Below are positions 1 to 6,585 of a stretch of DNA of 13,821 bases, in pieces. Made by a program: the position numbers and the translations under genes. Under the pieces are notes generated by a model that was not told where the DNA came from, did no database searches, and saw only the letters and a program-made list of their open reading frames with translations. The stretch covers positions 1 to 13,821 of the forward strand of contig DATKEK010000078.1 in assembly GCA_035512195.1 (NCBI GenBank), written 5' to 3'. How positions within the stretch are numbered: the first letter of the stretch is position 1; every line of letters starts with the position of its first letter. The DNA is from DATKEK01 sp035512195. GTDB lineage: Bacteria > Pseudomonadota > Gammaproteobacteria > Burkholderiales > Eutrophovitaceae.

Positions 1-734
1 CGTGGTTCTACTACGGCGGCGGGCAGGCGCTGTACGACGAGCTGTACCAGGACATTCTCAACCTGGACGTGGTCGGCATGCTCTACGGGCCGATGATCAA
101 CCAGCCGACCGGCTGGTTCCGCCGCGAAGTGAAGACGCGCCAGGACTTCCAGGGTCTGAAATACCGCACGGTCGGACTTTCGATCGACCTGTTCAAGGCG
201 ATGGGCGCCTCCGTGGTGGCGATACCCGGCGGCGAGATCGTGCCATCGCTCGAGCGCGGCGTGATCGAGGCGGCCGAGTTCAACAACCCCGCATCCGATC
301 AGGCGCTCGGGTTTCCTGACGTATCCAAGATCTGCATGGTGCAGGGTTTCCACCAGCCGAGCGAATGCTTCGAAGTGCTCTACAGCCGGCGCGTATGGGA
401 CAGCCTGCCGAAGCGCTACCAGAACGTGCTGCGCTACGCGTCTTGGGCGGCGAGCGCCGACATGAGCTGGAAGATCATGGATATCTACTCGAAGGCATAC
501 GAGAACATGCGCGACAATCGCGGCGTGCGTTTCATCGAAACGCCGACCGACATTCTGAAAGCCAAGCTCGAGGCCTGGGACAAGGTGATCGCCGAGAAAA
601 GCGCGGAAAATCCGTTCTTCAAGAAAGTCTACGAGTCGCAGCGCGACTATATGAAACGCATAGTTGGCTTCCACATCAAGTTCTATCCCGAGATGAAACT
701 TCCCTACAATCACTTCTTCGGGAAGTTGGCATAA
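1..734 (+). CDS. dctP: TRAP transporter solute-binding protein, DctP family (5' end missing)
   Basis: Periplasmic substrate-binding subunit of a tripartite ATP-independent periplasmic (TRAP) transporter; it captures an organic acid and delivers it to the DctQ/DctM membrane pair encoded directly downstream. The reading frame is open from base 3 and gives 243 C-terminal residues; roughly 120 N-terminal residues, including the signal peptide, lie outside the window. Visible family traits are the block FQGLKYRTVGL, with the arginine that in DctP proteins normally salt-bridges the substrate carboxylate, then IPGGEIVPSLERGVIEAAEF and a C-terminal helix-rich segment. The PGGEI...ALERG-like wording resembles the TakP (2-oxo acid) branch more than the C4-dicarboxylate branch, but this is judged from memory. 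The family call is firm; the substrate is unknown. Confidence 0.93.
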   Translation, partial: WFYYGGGQALYDELYQDILNLDVVGMLYGPMINQPTGWFRREVKTRQDFQGLKYRTVGLSIDLFKAMGASVVAIPGGEIVPSLERGVIEAAEFNNPASDQALGFPDVSKICMVQGFHQPSECFEVLYSRRVWDSLPKRYQNVLRYASWAASADMSWKIMDIYSKAYENMRDNRGVRFIETPTDILKAKLEAWDKVIAEKSAENPFFKKVYESQRDYMKRIVGFHIKFYPEMKLPYNHFFGKLA

Positions 735-763
735 GCAGGTCCGCATAGAGAAAACCCGTGACG

Positions 764-790
764 ACGCCCGGCGGCGTTCCCGCCGGGCGT
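764..790 (+). promoter_or_regulatory. Intercistronic stem-loop between dctP and dctQ
   Basis: An 11-bp perfect GC-rich inverted repeat (ACGCCCGGCGG / CCGCCGGGCGT) encloses a 5-base loop, starting 30 bases after the dctP stop and ending 34 bases before the dctQ start. No run of T follows, so it is not a typical intrinsic terminator. In transport operons such hairpins often protect the upstream binding-protein mRNA from 3' decay, allowing more binding protein than permease; that role here is inferred from position. Confidence 0.6.
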
Positions 791-824
791 ACGTTTGTAA
801 CCGGGACGAAAGAGGGAGGCAGGA

Positions 825-1403
825 GTGGATCGCTACCTGTTCTGGATAGACCGCGTCAGCGCGTTTTCCGGCAAGGCAGTCGCATGGGCTATCGTGGCAC
901 TGACCGGCGTGGTGTGCTACGACGTTGGCATGCGCTATTTCGTTAACCAGCCGACGCAATGGGCGTTCGACTGGTCATACATCCTGTACGGCACGCTGTT
1001 CATGGTGGCCGGCGCCTACACGCTGTCCCGCGACGGCCATGTGCGCGGCGATCTCTGGTACCGCGCACTGCAGCCGCGCACGCAGGCAGGAATCGATCTC
1101 GCTCTGTACGTGCTGTTCTTTCTTCCCGGCATTACGGCGCTGATCTATGCCGGGATCGAGTTCACCAAGACTTCATGGGCGATCCGCGAGGTTTCCAGCG
1201 TCACCGCCAGCGGCACGCCGATCTATCCGTTCAAGCTGATGATTCCGATCGCCGGCGCGCTGCTGCTGCTGCAGGGTTTTGCCGAGATGGCGCGCTGCAT
1301 CCTCTGCCTGCGTACCGGTGAGTGGCCGCGGCGCCTGCATGACGTGGAAGAGGCGGACATCGAACAGATCCGCGCGCTGGTCGAGGGAGAGAAGAAATCA
1401 TGA
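825..1403 (+). CDS. dctQ: TRAP transporter small permease subunit, DctQ family
   Basis: Small integral membrane subunit of the TRAP transporter; it pairs with the large subunit DctM and is needed for Na+-driven uptake from the solute-binding protein. It is 192 residues long, typical of the family, with four hydrophobic segments at about 16-36, 50-67, 91-112 and 136-157. Family marks are the stretch RYFVNQPTQWAFDWS (37-51) and the conserved GHVRGDLWY (71-79) after the second helix. The start is a GTG at 825, chosen because GGGAGG lies at 814-819, five bases upstream; no in-frame ATG gives a full first helix. The stop overlaps the dctM start by four bases (ATGA), implying translational coupling. 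The charged C-terminal tail is cytoplasmic by the family's usual topology. Confidence 0.93.
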   Translation: MDRYLFWIDRVSAFSGKAVAWAIVALTGVVCYDVGMRYFVNQPTQWAFDWSYILYGTLFMVAGAYTLSRDGHVRGDLWYRALQPRTQAGIDLALYVLFFLPGITALIYAGIEFTKTSWAIREVSSVTASGTPIYPFKLMIPIAGALLLLQGFAEMARCILCLRTGEWPRRLHDVEEADIEQIRALVEGEKKS

Positions 1404-2878
1404 CGCCCGGCAGAACCGACGCGCTGGTGTCCGCGATCAAGCGGATCAACTTCCTCGACGTGCGCACGATCGGCGTCATCCTGCTGGCGCTGGTGATCCT
1501 GCTGAACGTCATGCTGCTGCCGCCGCCTGCACAGATCACCAACCAGCACCTTGGAATGGTAATGCTCGGGCTGATCGTGATCGCGATTCTGCTCGGATTC
1601 CCGATTGCGTTCACCCTGATGGGGCTCGGCATGCTGTTCGGTTTCTTTGCCTTCCATCGCCCTGGAATGGGACTCACCGACAATCCGGTGTTCGACCAGA
1701 TGGTGCTGCGCACCTTCGGCGTGATGACGGCCGACGTCATCATCTCGGTGCCGCTGTTCATCTTCATGGGCTACATCGTCGAACGCTCGAACATCATCGA
1801 CCGGCTGTTCCACGCGATGCAGCTCGCGATGGGTGGCACGCCCGGATCGCTGGCGGTGGCGACCATTGCCACCTGCGCGGTGTTTGCGGCCGCCACCGGG
1901 ATCATCGGCGCGGTGGTGACATTGATGGGGCTGCTGGTGCTGCAGCCCATGCTCAAGGCGGGCTACGATACGCGGCTCGCCACCGGCTCGATCGCAGCCG
2001 GCGGCTGTCTCGGCATCCTGATACCGCCGAGCGTGATGCTGATCCTGTACGGCGCAACCGCCGGCGTGTCGGTGGTGCAACTGTACGCCGCGGCAATGAT
2101 GCCGGGGCTGATGCTTGCCATGATGTATATCGGCTACGTCATGGCGCGTGCGACGCTGCGACCGGAACAGGCGCCGAGGCTGCCGCTGGAGCAGCGCAAC
2201 GTGCCGACATGGCAGGTCATCAAGCTGCTTGTCACTTCCGTCCTGCCGCTCGCGCTGCTCATCCTGGCGGTGCTGGGCAGCATCCTCGCGGGCGTCGCGA
2301 CGCCGACCGAGGCGGCGGCGCTGGGCGCGATGGGGGCCTGCGTGCTCGCGCTGTCCTATCGCAGGCTCAGCTGGCTGCGGTTCAAGGAATCGGTGTTCCT
2401 CACTGCCCGCACCACCTCCATGGTGTGCTGGCTGCTGGTCGGCTCGTGGCTGTTTTCGTCGACCTTCGCGGTGCTCGGCGGTCAGCACATCATCGAGAGC
2501 TGGGTGCTGTCGTTCGACCTGTCCCCGGTTCAGTTCCTGATCCTGTCGCAGATCATCATCTTCCTGCTCGGCTGGCCGCTGGAGTGGACGGTGATCATCG
2601 TGATCTTCGTGCCGATCTTCCTGCCGTTGCTGACGCACTTCGGCGTCGATCCGATCTTCTTCGGCATCCTGGTCGCTCTCAACCTGCAGACTGCCTTCCT
2701 GTCACCACCGGTGGCGATGGCGGCGTTCTATCTCAAGGGCGTGGCGCCGCCGCATGTGCGGCTCGGGCAGATCTTCCTGGGGATCATCCCGTTCGTGATG
2801 CTGATCATCGTCGCCATGGTGCTGATCTATATTTTCCCGCAGATCGTGCTGTGGCTGCCCAGCGTGCTGTACTCGTGA
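1400..2878 (+). CDS. dctM: TRAP transporter large permease subunit, DctM family
   Basis: Large membrane subunit that forms the transport path of the TRAP system and moves substrate inward with Na+. It is 492 residues and almost wholly hydrophobic, with an estimated 12-14 membrane segments. The N-terminal part carries the DctM hallmark GFPIAFTLMGLGMLFGF, and the middle carries FAAATGIIGAVVTLMG and GGCLGILIPPSVMLILYG, the re-entrant-loop sequence typical of the ion transporter superfamily. The C-terminal half repeats this as LQTAFLSPPVAMAAFYLKG. The length is at the long end of the family (about 425-500), from a roughly 40-residue N-terminal extension before the usual first helix. The ATG overlaps the dctQ stop. 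It is followed by the dehydrogenase gene with only a short gap, so it is probably in the same transcript. Confidence 0.95.
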   Translation: MTPGRTDALVSAIKRINFLDVRTIGVILLALVILLNVMLLPPPAQITNQHLGMVMLGLIVIAILLGFPIAFTLMGLGMLFGFFAFHRPGMGLTDNPVFDQMVLRTFGVMTADVIISVPLFIFMGYIVERSNIIDRLFHAMQLAMGGTPGSLAVATIATCAVFAAATGIIGAVVTLMGLLVLQPMLKAGYDTRLATGSIAAGGCLGILIPPSVMLILYGATAGVSVVQLYAAAMMPGLMLAMMYIGYVMARATLRPEQAPRLPLEQRNVPTWQVIKLLVTSVLPLALLILAVLGSILAGVATPTEAAALGAMGACVLALSYRRLSWLRFKESVFLTARTTSMVCWLLVGSWLFSSTFAVLGGQHIIESWVLSFDLSPVQFLILSQIIIFLLGWPLEWTVIIVIFVPIFLPLLTHFGVDPIFFGILVALNLQTAFLSPPVAMAAFYLKGVAPPHVRLGQIFLGIIPFVMLIIVAMVLIYIFPQIVLWLPSVLYS

Positions 2879-2910
2879 TAACTCCACGACCATGGGCAAT
2901 CCCGCGGGCC

Positions 2911-2924
2911 GGAGGGGCGACGTG
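2911..2924 (+). promoter_or_regulatory. Ribosome-binding site and GTG codon that set the dehydrogenase start
   Basis: GGAGGGG at 2911-2917 sits four bases before a GTG at 2922-2924. An upstream in-frame ATG at 2892 has no comparable purine-rich site and would add ten residues (MGNPAGRRGD) with no counterpart in the family, whose proteins begin directly with the first beta strand, as in KPGVLVTRE here. Confidence 0.7.
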
Positions 2925-3911
2925 AAGCCCGGGGTGCTGGTTACCCGCGAGGTGTTCGATGAGACGCTCGAAGCGCTGCGAAAGCATTTCGACGTGATCT
3001 CGAACCAGGAGGACCGGACTCTGGGGCGCGACGAACTGATCGAGAAGCTGCAGGGGCTGCACGGCGTGCAGACTTCCGGAACCGATCGCATTGACGCGGA
3101 ACTGCTGGACCGCTGCCCCACCGTCAGGGCGGTGTGCAACACCGCGGTGGGTTACAACAACATCGACGTGGATGCCTGCACCGAACGCGGTGTCATGGTT
3201 ACCAACACGCCCGACGTCCTGACCGACAGCGTGGCGGATTATTCGATGGGAATGATCATCGCCACCTGCCGGCGCATGACCGAGGGCGAGCACTATCTGC
3301 GGCGCGGGCAGTGGCGCGCGACCTTCCTCAAGCAGATGCTCGGGCAGGACGTGCATCGCGCCACGCTCGGCATCTTCGGCTTCGGGCGCATCGGCCAGGC
3401 GATCGCGCAGCGTGCGCGCGGCTTCGACATGAAGATCCTGTATCACGGCCGCAAGCGTGTGGCGCCCGAGATCGAGCAACGCTACTCCGCCGCCTACGTG
3501 TCGAAAGACGAACTGCTGAAATCTGCGGATATCGTGCTGCTGATCCTGCCTTACACACCGGAGACGCACCACTATGTCGGCGCGCCGCAGTTGGCCCTGA
3601 TGAAATCCAGTGCGGTGCTGATCAACATGGCGCGCGGCGGCATCGTTGACGACGCGGCGCTGATCGAGGCGCTGAAGGCGAGGAAGATCTGGGCCGCCGG
3701 TCTCGACGTTTACGAGAGCGAGCCGAAGTTCAACCCGGGATTCCTCGAGCTGGAGAACGTCGTGCTGTCGCCGCATATCGCCAGCGCATCGGAACCCACG
3801 CGCAGGGCAATGGCGATGACGGCAGCCAATAACCTGATAGCCGCGCTCACCACCTGCAATCCGCCGAACCTGCTCAACCCGGATTGCAGGAAACTGGCGA
3901 AGACCCAATGA
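2922..3911 (+). CDS. D-isomer-specific 2-hydroxyacid dehydrogenase (glyoxylate/hydroxypyruvate reductase-like)
   Basis: Cytoplasmic NAD(P)H-dependent oxidoreductase that interconverts a 2-oxo acid and a D-2-hydroxy acid. From the GTG start it has 329 residues, the usual size. The nucleotide-binding loop is GFGRIG at 153-158. The catalytic set Arg238 (NMARGG), Glu267 (YESEP) and His285 (LSPHIAS) is intact, with the normal 29-residue Arg-Glu spacing. The segment NTAVGYNNIDVDACTERG (73-90) and the FGFGRIGQAIAQRARGFDM wording resemble the GhrB/2-ketogluconate reductase group. An arginine shortly after the Rossmann glycines (HGRKR, 175-179) would favour NADP(H). The gene lies 43 bases after dctM and shares its strand, so its substrate is probably what the TRAP system imports or a derivative. 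The class is firm; the physiological substrate is not known. Confidence 0.92.
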   Translation: MKPGVLVTREVFDETLEALRKHFDVISNQEDRTLGRDELIEKLQGLHGVQTSGTDRIDAELLDRCPTVRAVCNTAVGYNNIDVDACTERGVMVTNTPDVLTDSVADYSMGMIIATCRRMTEGEHYLRRGQWRATFLKQMLGQDVHRATLGIFGFGRIGQAIAQRARGFDMKILYHGRKRVAPEIEQRYSAAYVSKDELLKSADIVLLILPYTPETHHYVGAPQLALMKSSAVLINMARGGIVDDAALIEALKARKIWAAGLDVYESEPKFNPGFLELENVVLSPHIASASEPTRRAMAMTAANNLIAALTTCNPPNLLNPDCRKLAKTQ

Positions 3912-4083
3912 ACTGCAGCCTGTCCAGATCGGAGGCTGGTGAGGCCGGACCTCGCTACCAGGGCAGCAAGCCACCGGGAAACCCATGGGCCGCAGGAAAC
4001 TCACGGCGCAGTTACTGCTTGGTGTCTTGCTGCCTTGGTGGTAAAGATACTGTTTGCCATTTCACAGCGGCCGGGAATTGCAT
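3912..4083 (+). other. Intergenic gap between dehydrogenase and amidase
   Basis: This 172-base gap contains no convincing gene. It has a 6-bp inverted repeat (CAGCCT at 3916-3921, AGGCTG at 3933-3938) without a T run, too weak to call a terminator. It also has a 19-codon ORF (3985-4044) whose peptide looks like a signal sequence, described under findings. Whether the amidase has its own promoter here cannot be decided; I see no good -35/-10 pair. Confidence 0.4.
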
Positions 4084-5400
4084 ATGACGGAACTGTTCAA
4101 GTTCGGACTGCACGAGGCCGCCGGCCGGATCCGCTCCGGTCGCATGAAATGCGCGGCCTACGTGGAGAGCCTGCTGTCGCGCATCGAGACGCTAGAACCC
4201 AAGGTGCAGGCATGGCAGTGGCTCGACCGTGAGCGGGCGAGGGCGCTTGCCGCGCGATCCGACGAAAAGGATTCGCACTGGCGCGCGGCGCATCCCCTGC
4301 ATGGCCTGCCGGTAGGCGTAAAGGACATCTTCTACACCGCGGGCATCCCGACTGAAATGGGCTGCTCGCTGTATGCCGGCTTCGTTTCGGCCGAGGACGC
4401 GGATCTGGTGCGGCGGCTGGATTCCGCCGGCGGCATCCTGCTCGGAAAGACCGTAACCACCGAGGCGGCATTCATGGTGCCGGCGAAGACGCGCAACCCG
4501 TGGAACCCGGCGCATACGCCTGGCGGCTCGTCCAGCGGATCGGCCGCCGCGGTGGCGGCGGGATTCGTGCCGGCGGCGCTCGGCACGCAGACCAACGGCT
4601 CGGTGATCCGGCCAGCAGCGTTCTGCGGCGTGGTCGGATACAAGCCGAGCCAGGGCATGCTGTCGGCGCGCGGCATGCTGCCGTTCGCGCCCTCGCTCGA
4701 CCAGCCCGGCGTATTTGCCCGCAGCGTCGCGGACGCAGCCTTTCTTGCCTCCTGCCTGACTGCGCATCGCAGCGCCATCTCGCCGGACGTAAACGTGCTC
4801 AGAAGCCCGCCGCGGCTGGCCGCGGTGCGCTCCCCGGTCTGGTATCTCGCCCAGCCCGAACAGCGCGCGCAGTTCGACGCGGATATTGCGCGGTTGCGCA
4901 AGGCCGGTGCGGGAATCGACATCATCGAAATCCCCGGCGAGTTTGACGCCGCATTGCGCGTACACCGCACGATCATGCTCTACGAAGGCGCGAGGGTTTC
5001 GCGCAAGGTGCGTGCGCAGCACCGCGCGGGTCTGTCCGATTACCTGAATGCCGCGCTGGACGAAGGCGAAGGCATTGCCGACACGGATTACCGCGAAGCG
5101 ATGAAAGCGCGCACCCAGCTGCAGCACGCGCTCGCGTACTTCTTTGACCGCGGCTATTCCGCGATCATCACGCCGCCCGCCGCGGGCGAAGCGCCCGCCT
5201 CGCTGGAAACGACCGGCGATCCGCGTTTCTGCACCATCTGGACGCTGACCGGTGCTCCCGCGATCACCATTCCCACCGGCAAGGGCAAGAACGGCCTGCC
5301 GCTCGGATTGCAACTCATCGGCGCGGCCGAGGAGGAAAATTATCTTCTTGCCACCGCCGCGTGGTGCGAGAAACACTCGCCTTTTCGCGGGCTGTTCTGA
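4084..5400 (+). CDS. Amidase-signature family hydrolase
   Basis: Serine hydrolase of the amidase signature family, which cleaves carboxylic amides to acid plus ammonia or amine. With the ATG at 4084 it has 438 residues, normal for the family; an in-frame ATG at 4054 would add ten residues (MPFHSGRELH) and seems less likely. The Ser-cisSer-Lys triad is visible: Lys80 (PVGVKD), Ser149 (TPGGSSSGSAAA) and nucleophile Ser173 (TQTNGSVIRPAAFCGVVG), with the canonical 24-residue spacing between the two serines. The oxyanion-loop residue before Gly-Ser is Asn171, where Gly or Ala is more usual. A C-terminal GAPAITIPTG...LPLGLQLIG block is also typical. There is no signal peptide. It could be mistaken for GatA, but no gatC or gatB is nearby and the TRAP/dehydrogenase context favours a catabolic role. 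The substrate is unknown. Confidence 0.92.
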   Translation: MTELFKFGLHEAAGRIRSGRMKCAAYVESLLSRIETLEPKVQAWQWLDRERARALAARSDEKDSHWRAAHPLHGLPVGVKDIFYTAGIPTEMGCSLYAGFVSAEDADLVRRLDSAGGILLGKTVTTEAAFMVPAKTRNPWNPAHTPGGSSSGSAAAVAAGFVPAALGTQTNGSVIRPAAFCGVVGYKPSQGMLSARGMLPFAPSLDQPGVFARSVADAAFLASCLTAHRSAISPDVNVLRSPPRLAAVRSPVWYLAQPEQRAQFDADIARLRKAGAGIDIIEIPGEFDAALRVHRTIMLYEGARVSRKVRAQHRAGLSDYLNAALDEGEGIADTDYREAMKARTQLQHALAYFFDRGYSAIITPPAAGEAPASLETTGDPRFCTIWTLTGAPAITIPTGKGKNGLPLGLQLIGAAEEENYLLATAAWCEKHSPFRGLF

Positions 5401-5427
5401 CGCCGTTGGTTCCGGTTCCGGCGTTTC
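5400..5427. terminator. Possible weak bidirectional terminator between convergent genes
   Basis: A 6-bp inverted repeat (ACGCCG at 5400-5405, CGGCGT at 5419-5424) lies in the 25-base gap between the convergent amidase and MreB-like genes. It is followed on the + strand only by a short T stretch, and its loop holds a tandem GGTTCC. The position fits a terminator; the structure is weak. Confidence 0.3.
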
Positions 5428-5830
5428 AGGCGCACAACCGCGCCCGGTCGCGTGCGATCTGCATTACCTGCCCGTCCGATAGTTCCTGAGCGGCCACGGC
5501 GACATATCTGGCGCCCGATTCGTAACCGAGATCCAACAACAGGCGTCTCTCCGATTCAGAAGGCTCACCGTCCACCGTTACCAGCGGGTGCATCACGATC
5601 ACCGGGGCGAGACCGAATCCACCTGATACCTCGCGGATCGCACGTTTCAGCAACCGTTGCGCAACCGTGAATTCCGCAATCAGCAATTGCGAGCGGGTGA
5701 ACGGCCGGTCCGGAGCGAGTTCAGCCTCGCGTCGGCTCTCGACGTGACGCACGTGCATTCGGTTGGTGGAAATGCGCACGTAAAGTGTCCTCGACAGACT
5801 GCATCCGAGCAACTTCGAGATCTTTTCCAT
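5426..5830 (-). CDS. Small MreB-like protein (partial actin-fold, stand-alone)
   Basis: Predicted 134-residue soluble protein. After a short N-terminal stretch with LYVRISTNRMHVRHVES (like the first strands of MreB) comes LLIAEFTVAQRLLKRAIREV, which matches the MreB segment usually written as IADFDVTE-x-MLKYFI. Then comes a strand-turn with APVIVMHPLVTVDGEPSESERRLLLDL and GARYVAV, matching the MreB segment in which a valine-rich strand precedes T-x-x-ERRA and GAREV. The actin-type phosphate loops and the C-terminal half of MreB are absent, so ATP-driven polymerisation is not expected. Short proteins of this type occur beside no fixed partner in proteobacteria and are sometimes annotated as rod shape-determining protein. 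The ATG at 5830 is preferred over an upstream one at 5863 because AAGGGGA lies six bases before it. This assignment is from remembered family wording. Function unknown. Confidence 0.55.
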   Translation of the reverse strand: MEKISKLLGCSLSRTLYVRISTNRMHVRHVESRREAELAPDRPFTRSQLLIAEFTVAQRLLKRAIREVSGGFGLAPVIVMHPLVTVDGEPSESERRLLLDLGYESGARYVAVAAQELSDGQVMQIARDRARLCA

Positions 5831-5836
5831 GGTCAG

Positions 5837-5847
5837 TCCCCTTTCCC
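5837..5847 (-). promoter_or_regulatory. Ribosome-binding site of the MreB-like gene
   Basis: On the minus strand GGGAAAGGGGA runs from 5847 to 5837 and ends six bases before the ATG at 5830. It decides the start: the longer alternative at 5863 would place this purine tract inside the coding region. Confidence 0.55.
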
Positions 5848-6160
5848 AGTGGATCGATACCATCGCCTTACGGCACGTCAGGGGCCGGTTTCATGCCGGC
5901 ACGTACTTTCTACGGATGATCGGCCAGCAGGCTATTAAAACGCGATAGTGAGCAACTGCGGCCTCTGGTTTCAGGTCAGCCAGAGCGCTATACCCGCTGC
6001 CCGTTGGCGCGAATGGGAAGATACCGGAGAGGGGTGCTCGGCTCGAAACAGGAAAGCCTCGCACAGGTACGGGGCTTTCCAGATTGCAGCAGGTGACGGG
6101 CTGTAGATCCAACTTTCAGATCCTATCTCCCGTGAGATCATGATGCAACGGGATGGAGAC

Positions 6161-6196
6161 CTTTCAATGAGGCCGTGGCGAATTCGCCGCGGAAAT
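6161..6196 (+). repeat. Solitary CRISPR-repeat-like palindromic 36-mer
   Basis: The unit opens with CTTTCAATGAGG, continues into a near-perfect 20-base palindrome (CCGTGGCGAATTCGCCGCGG, 6173-6192; ten pairs, one of them G-T) and closes with AAAT. Length, the CTTTCAATG-like 5' end, the strong central dyad and the GAAA-type 3' end are all characteristic of CRISPR direct repeats. Only one copy is present in the window, so it is not an array. It may be a relic of an array, a degenerate terminal repeat, or an unrelated palindrome. Confidence 0.35.
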
Positions 6197-6219
6197 CGGG
6201 TCATTAAGGGTTTCGAGAA

Positions 6220-6351
6220 TCCGGATTGGACCCTTGTCACGCGACCACGCTACTCACATGAGGCGGCATGCTCTCCAGTCTGGCCGGCCTCGCGTTCCGG
6301 ATTGGACGGATCTATAATCCGGATTGGACGAAAGAATATTCCGGATTGGAC
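6220..6351 (+). repeat. Four direct copies of a 12-bp repeat, three at a 22-bp period
   Basis: Identical TCCGGATTGGAC occurs at 6220-6231, 6296-6307, 6318-6329 and 6340-6351, all in the same orientation. The last three are exactly 22 bases apart, about two helical turns, so all copies would face the same side of the DNA; the first is 76 bases before the second. Flanks are partly shared (GACGAA after the third and fourth; AATCC or ATTCC before). The array abuts the point where the WYL regulator gene loses homology. Binding sites for a regulator or transposase are the natural reading, but this is inference. Confidence 0.8.
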
Positions 6352-6585
6352 GAAGCGAGATTCCGCCATGGCCGCCACCTCCGCATCCTGCCTGTAGTAG
6401 TAACCCTGCAGTTCTTCGTGCCACTCTACCGGAGCGTTGAGCTGATCCCTGAGGAGGCGGATGAGGCGATAGAAGGTCGGCTGGGAACATCGTTCCAGGC
6501 GCGCCATGATGTCCGCACGCGAGATCGGTGTCCGCCGATCGCGCAGAATCCTGTGCAGCTCGTAGATACGGTCGAACTTGTCCAA
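6250..6585 (-). pseudogene. Truncated WYL-type transcription regulator (HTH domain only)
   Basis: The first about 70 residues match the N-terminus of the YafY/WYL regulator group: DKFDRIYELHRILRDRRTPIS, then a winged helix-turn-helix with CSQPTFYRLIRLLRDQL (33-49), then the wing APVEWHEELQGYYYRQD (51-67). Intact proteins continue with a linker and a ligand-sensing WYL domain to about 300 residues. Here homology stops near residue 70 (about base 6376) and the frame runs through the repeat array to a stop at 6250 with no WYL residues. The start is a TTG at 6585 with GGGAG (6597-6593) seven bases before it. An intact HTH without a sensor could still bind DNA, so a short functional repressor is possible, but a truncated gene is the simpler reading. 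No WYL-domain remainder is visible elsewhere in the window. Confidence 0.65.

Larger units (their letters stand above)
5831..6249. other. Gene-poor region upstream of the MreB-like gene
   Basis: About 420 bases with no gene I can support. Two minus-strand open frames (5891-6112 and 5971-6240) overlap each other out of frame, have no good ribosome site and match no family I recognise. The stretch next to the MreB-like gene holds a direct repeat CGGCACGT (5871-5878 and 5897-5904, 26 bases apart) that might be part of its promoter region. Further along are the CRISPR-repeat-like palindrome (6161-6196) and the first TCCGGATTGGAC copy (6220-6231), listed separately. Confidence 0.45.

Noticed and set aside
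1223..2638. 471-residue minus-strand open frame opposite dctQ/dctM
   Set aside because: Low-complexity H/R/D/Q/E-rich translation typical of the antisense of GC-rich membrane-protein genes; dctQ and dctM on the other strand are clear.
1279..2925. 548-residue plus-strand frame overlapping dctM
   Set aside because: Arg/Ala-rich out-of-frame shadow of dctM, with no recognisable domain.
4084..5400. GatA (glutamyl-tRNA amidotransferase subunit A)
   Set aside because: The amidase signature is shared, but neither gatB nor gatC is adjacent and the neighbours are transport and catabolism genes.
5891..6240. Two overlapping minus-strand frames (5891-6112 and 5971-6240)
   Set aside because: No ribosome site and no known family; the longer one continues to just past the first TCCGGATTGGAC copy and reads through the CRISPR-like palindrome, so it is unlikely to be a conserved protein.
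6161..6351. CRISPR array
   Set aside because: Only one CRISPR-like unit is present and the 12-bp repeats are too short and too closely spaced (10-base gaps) to be repeat-spacer units.
6140..6397. Plus-strand frame with repeated PDWT-like words
   Set aside because: The peptide repeats merely translate the DNA repeat array and occur in different frames for different copies.
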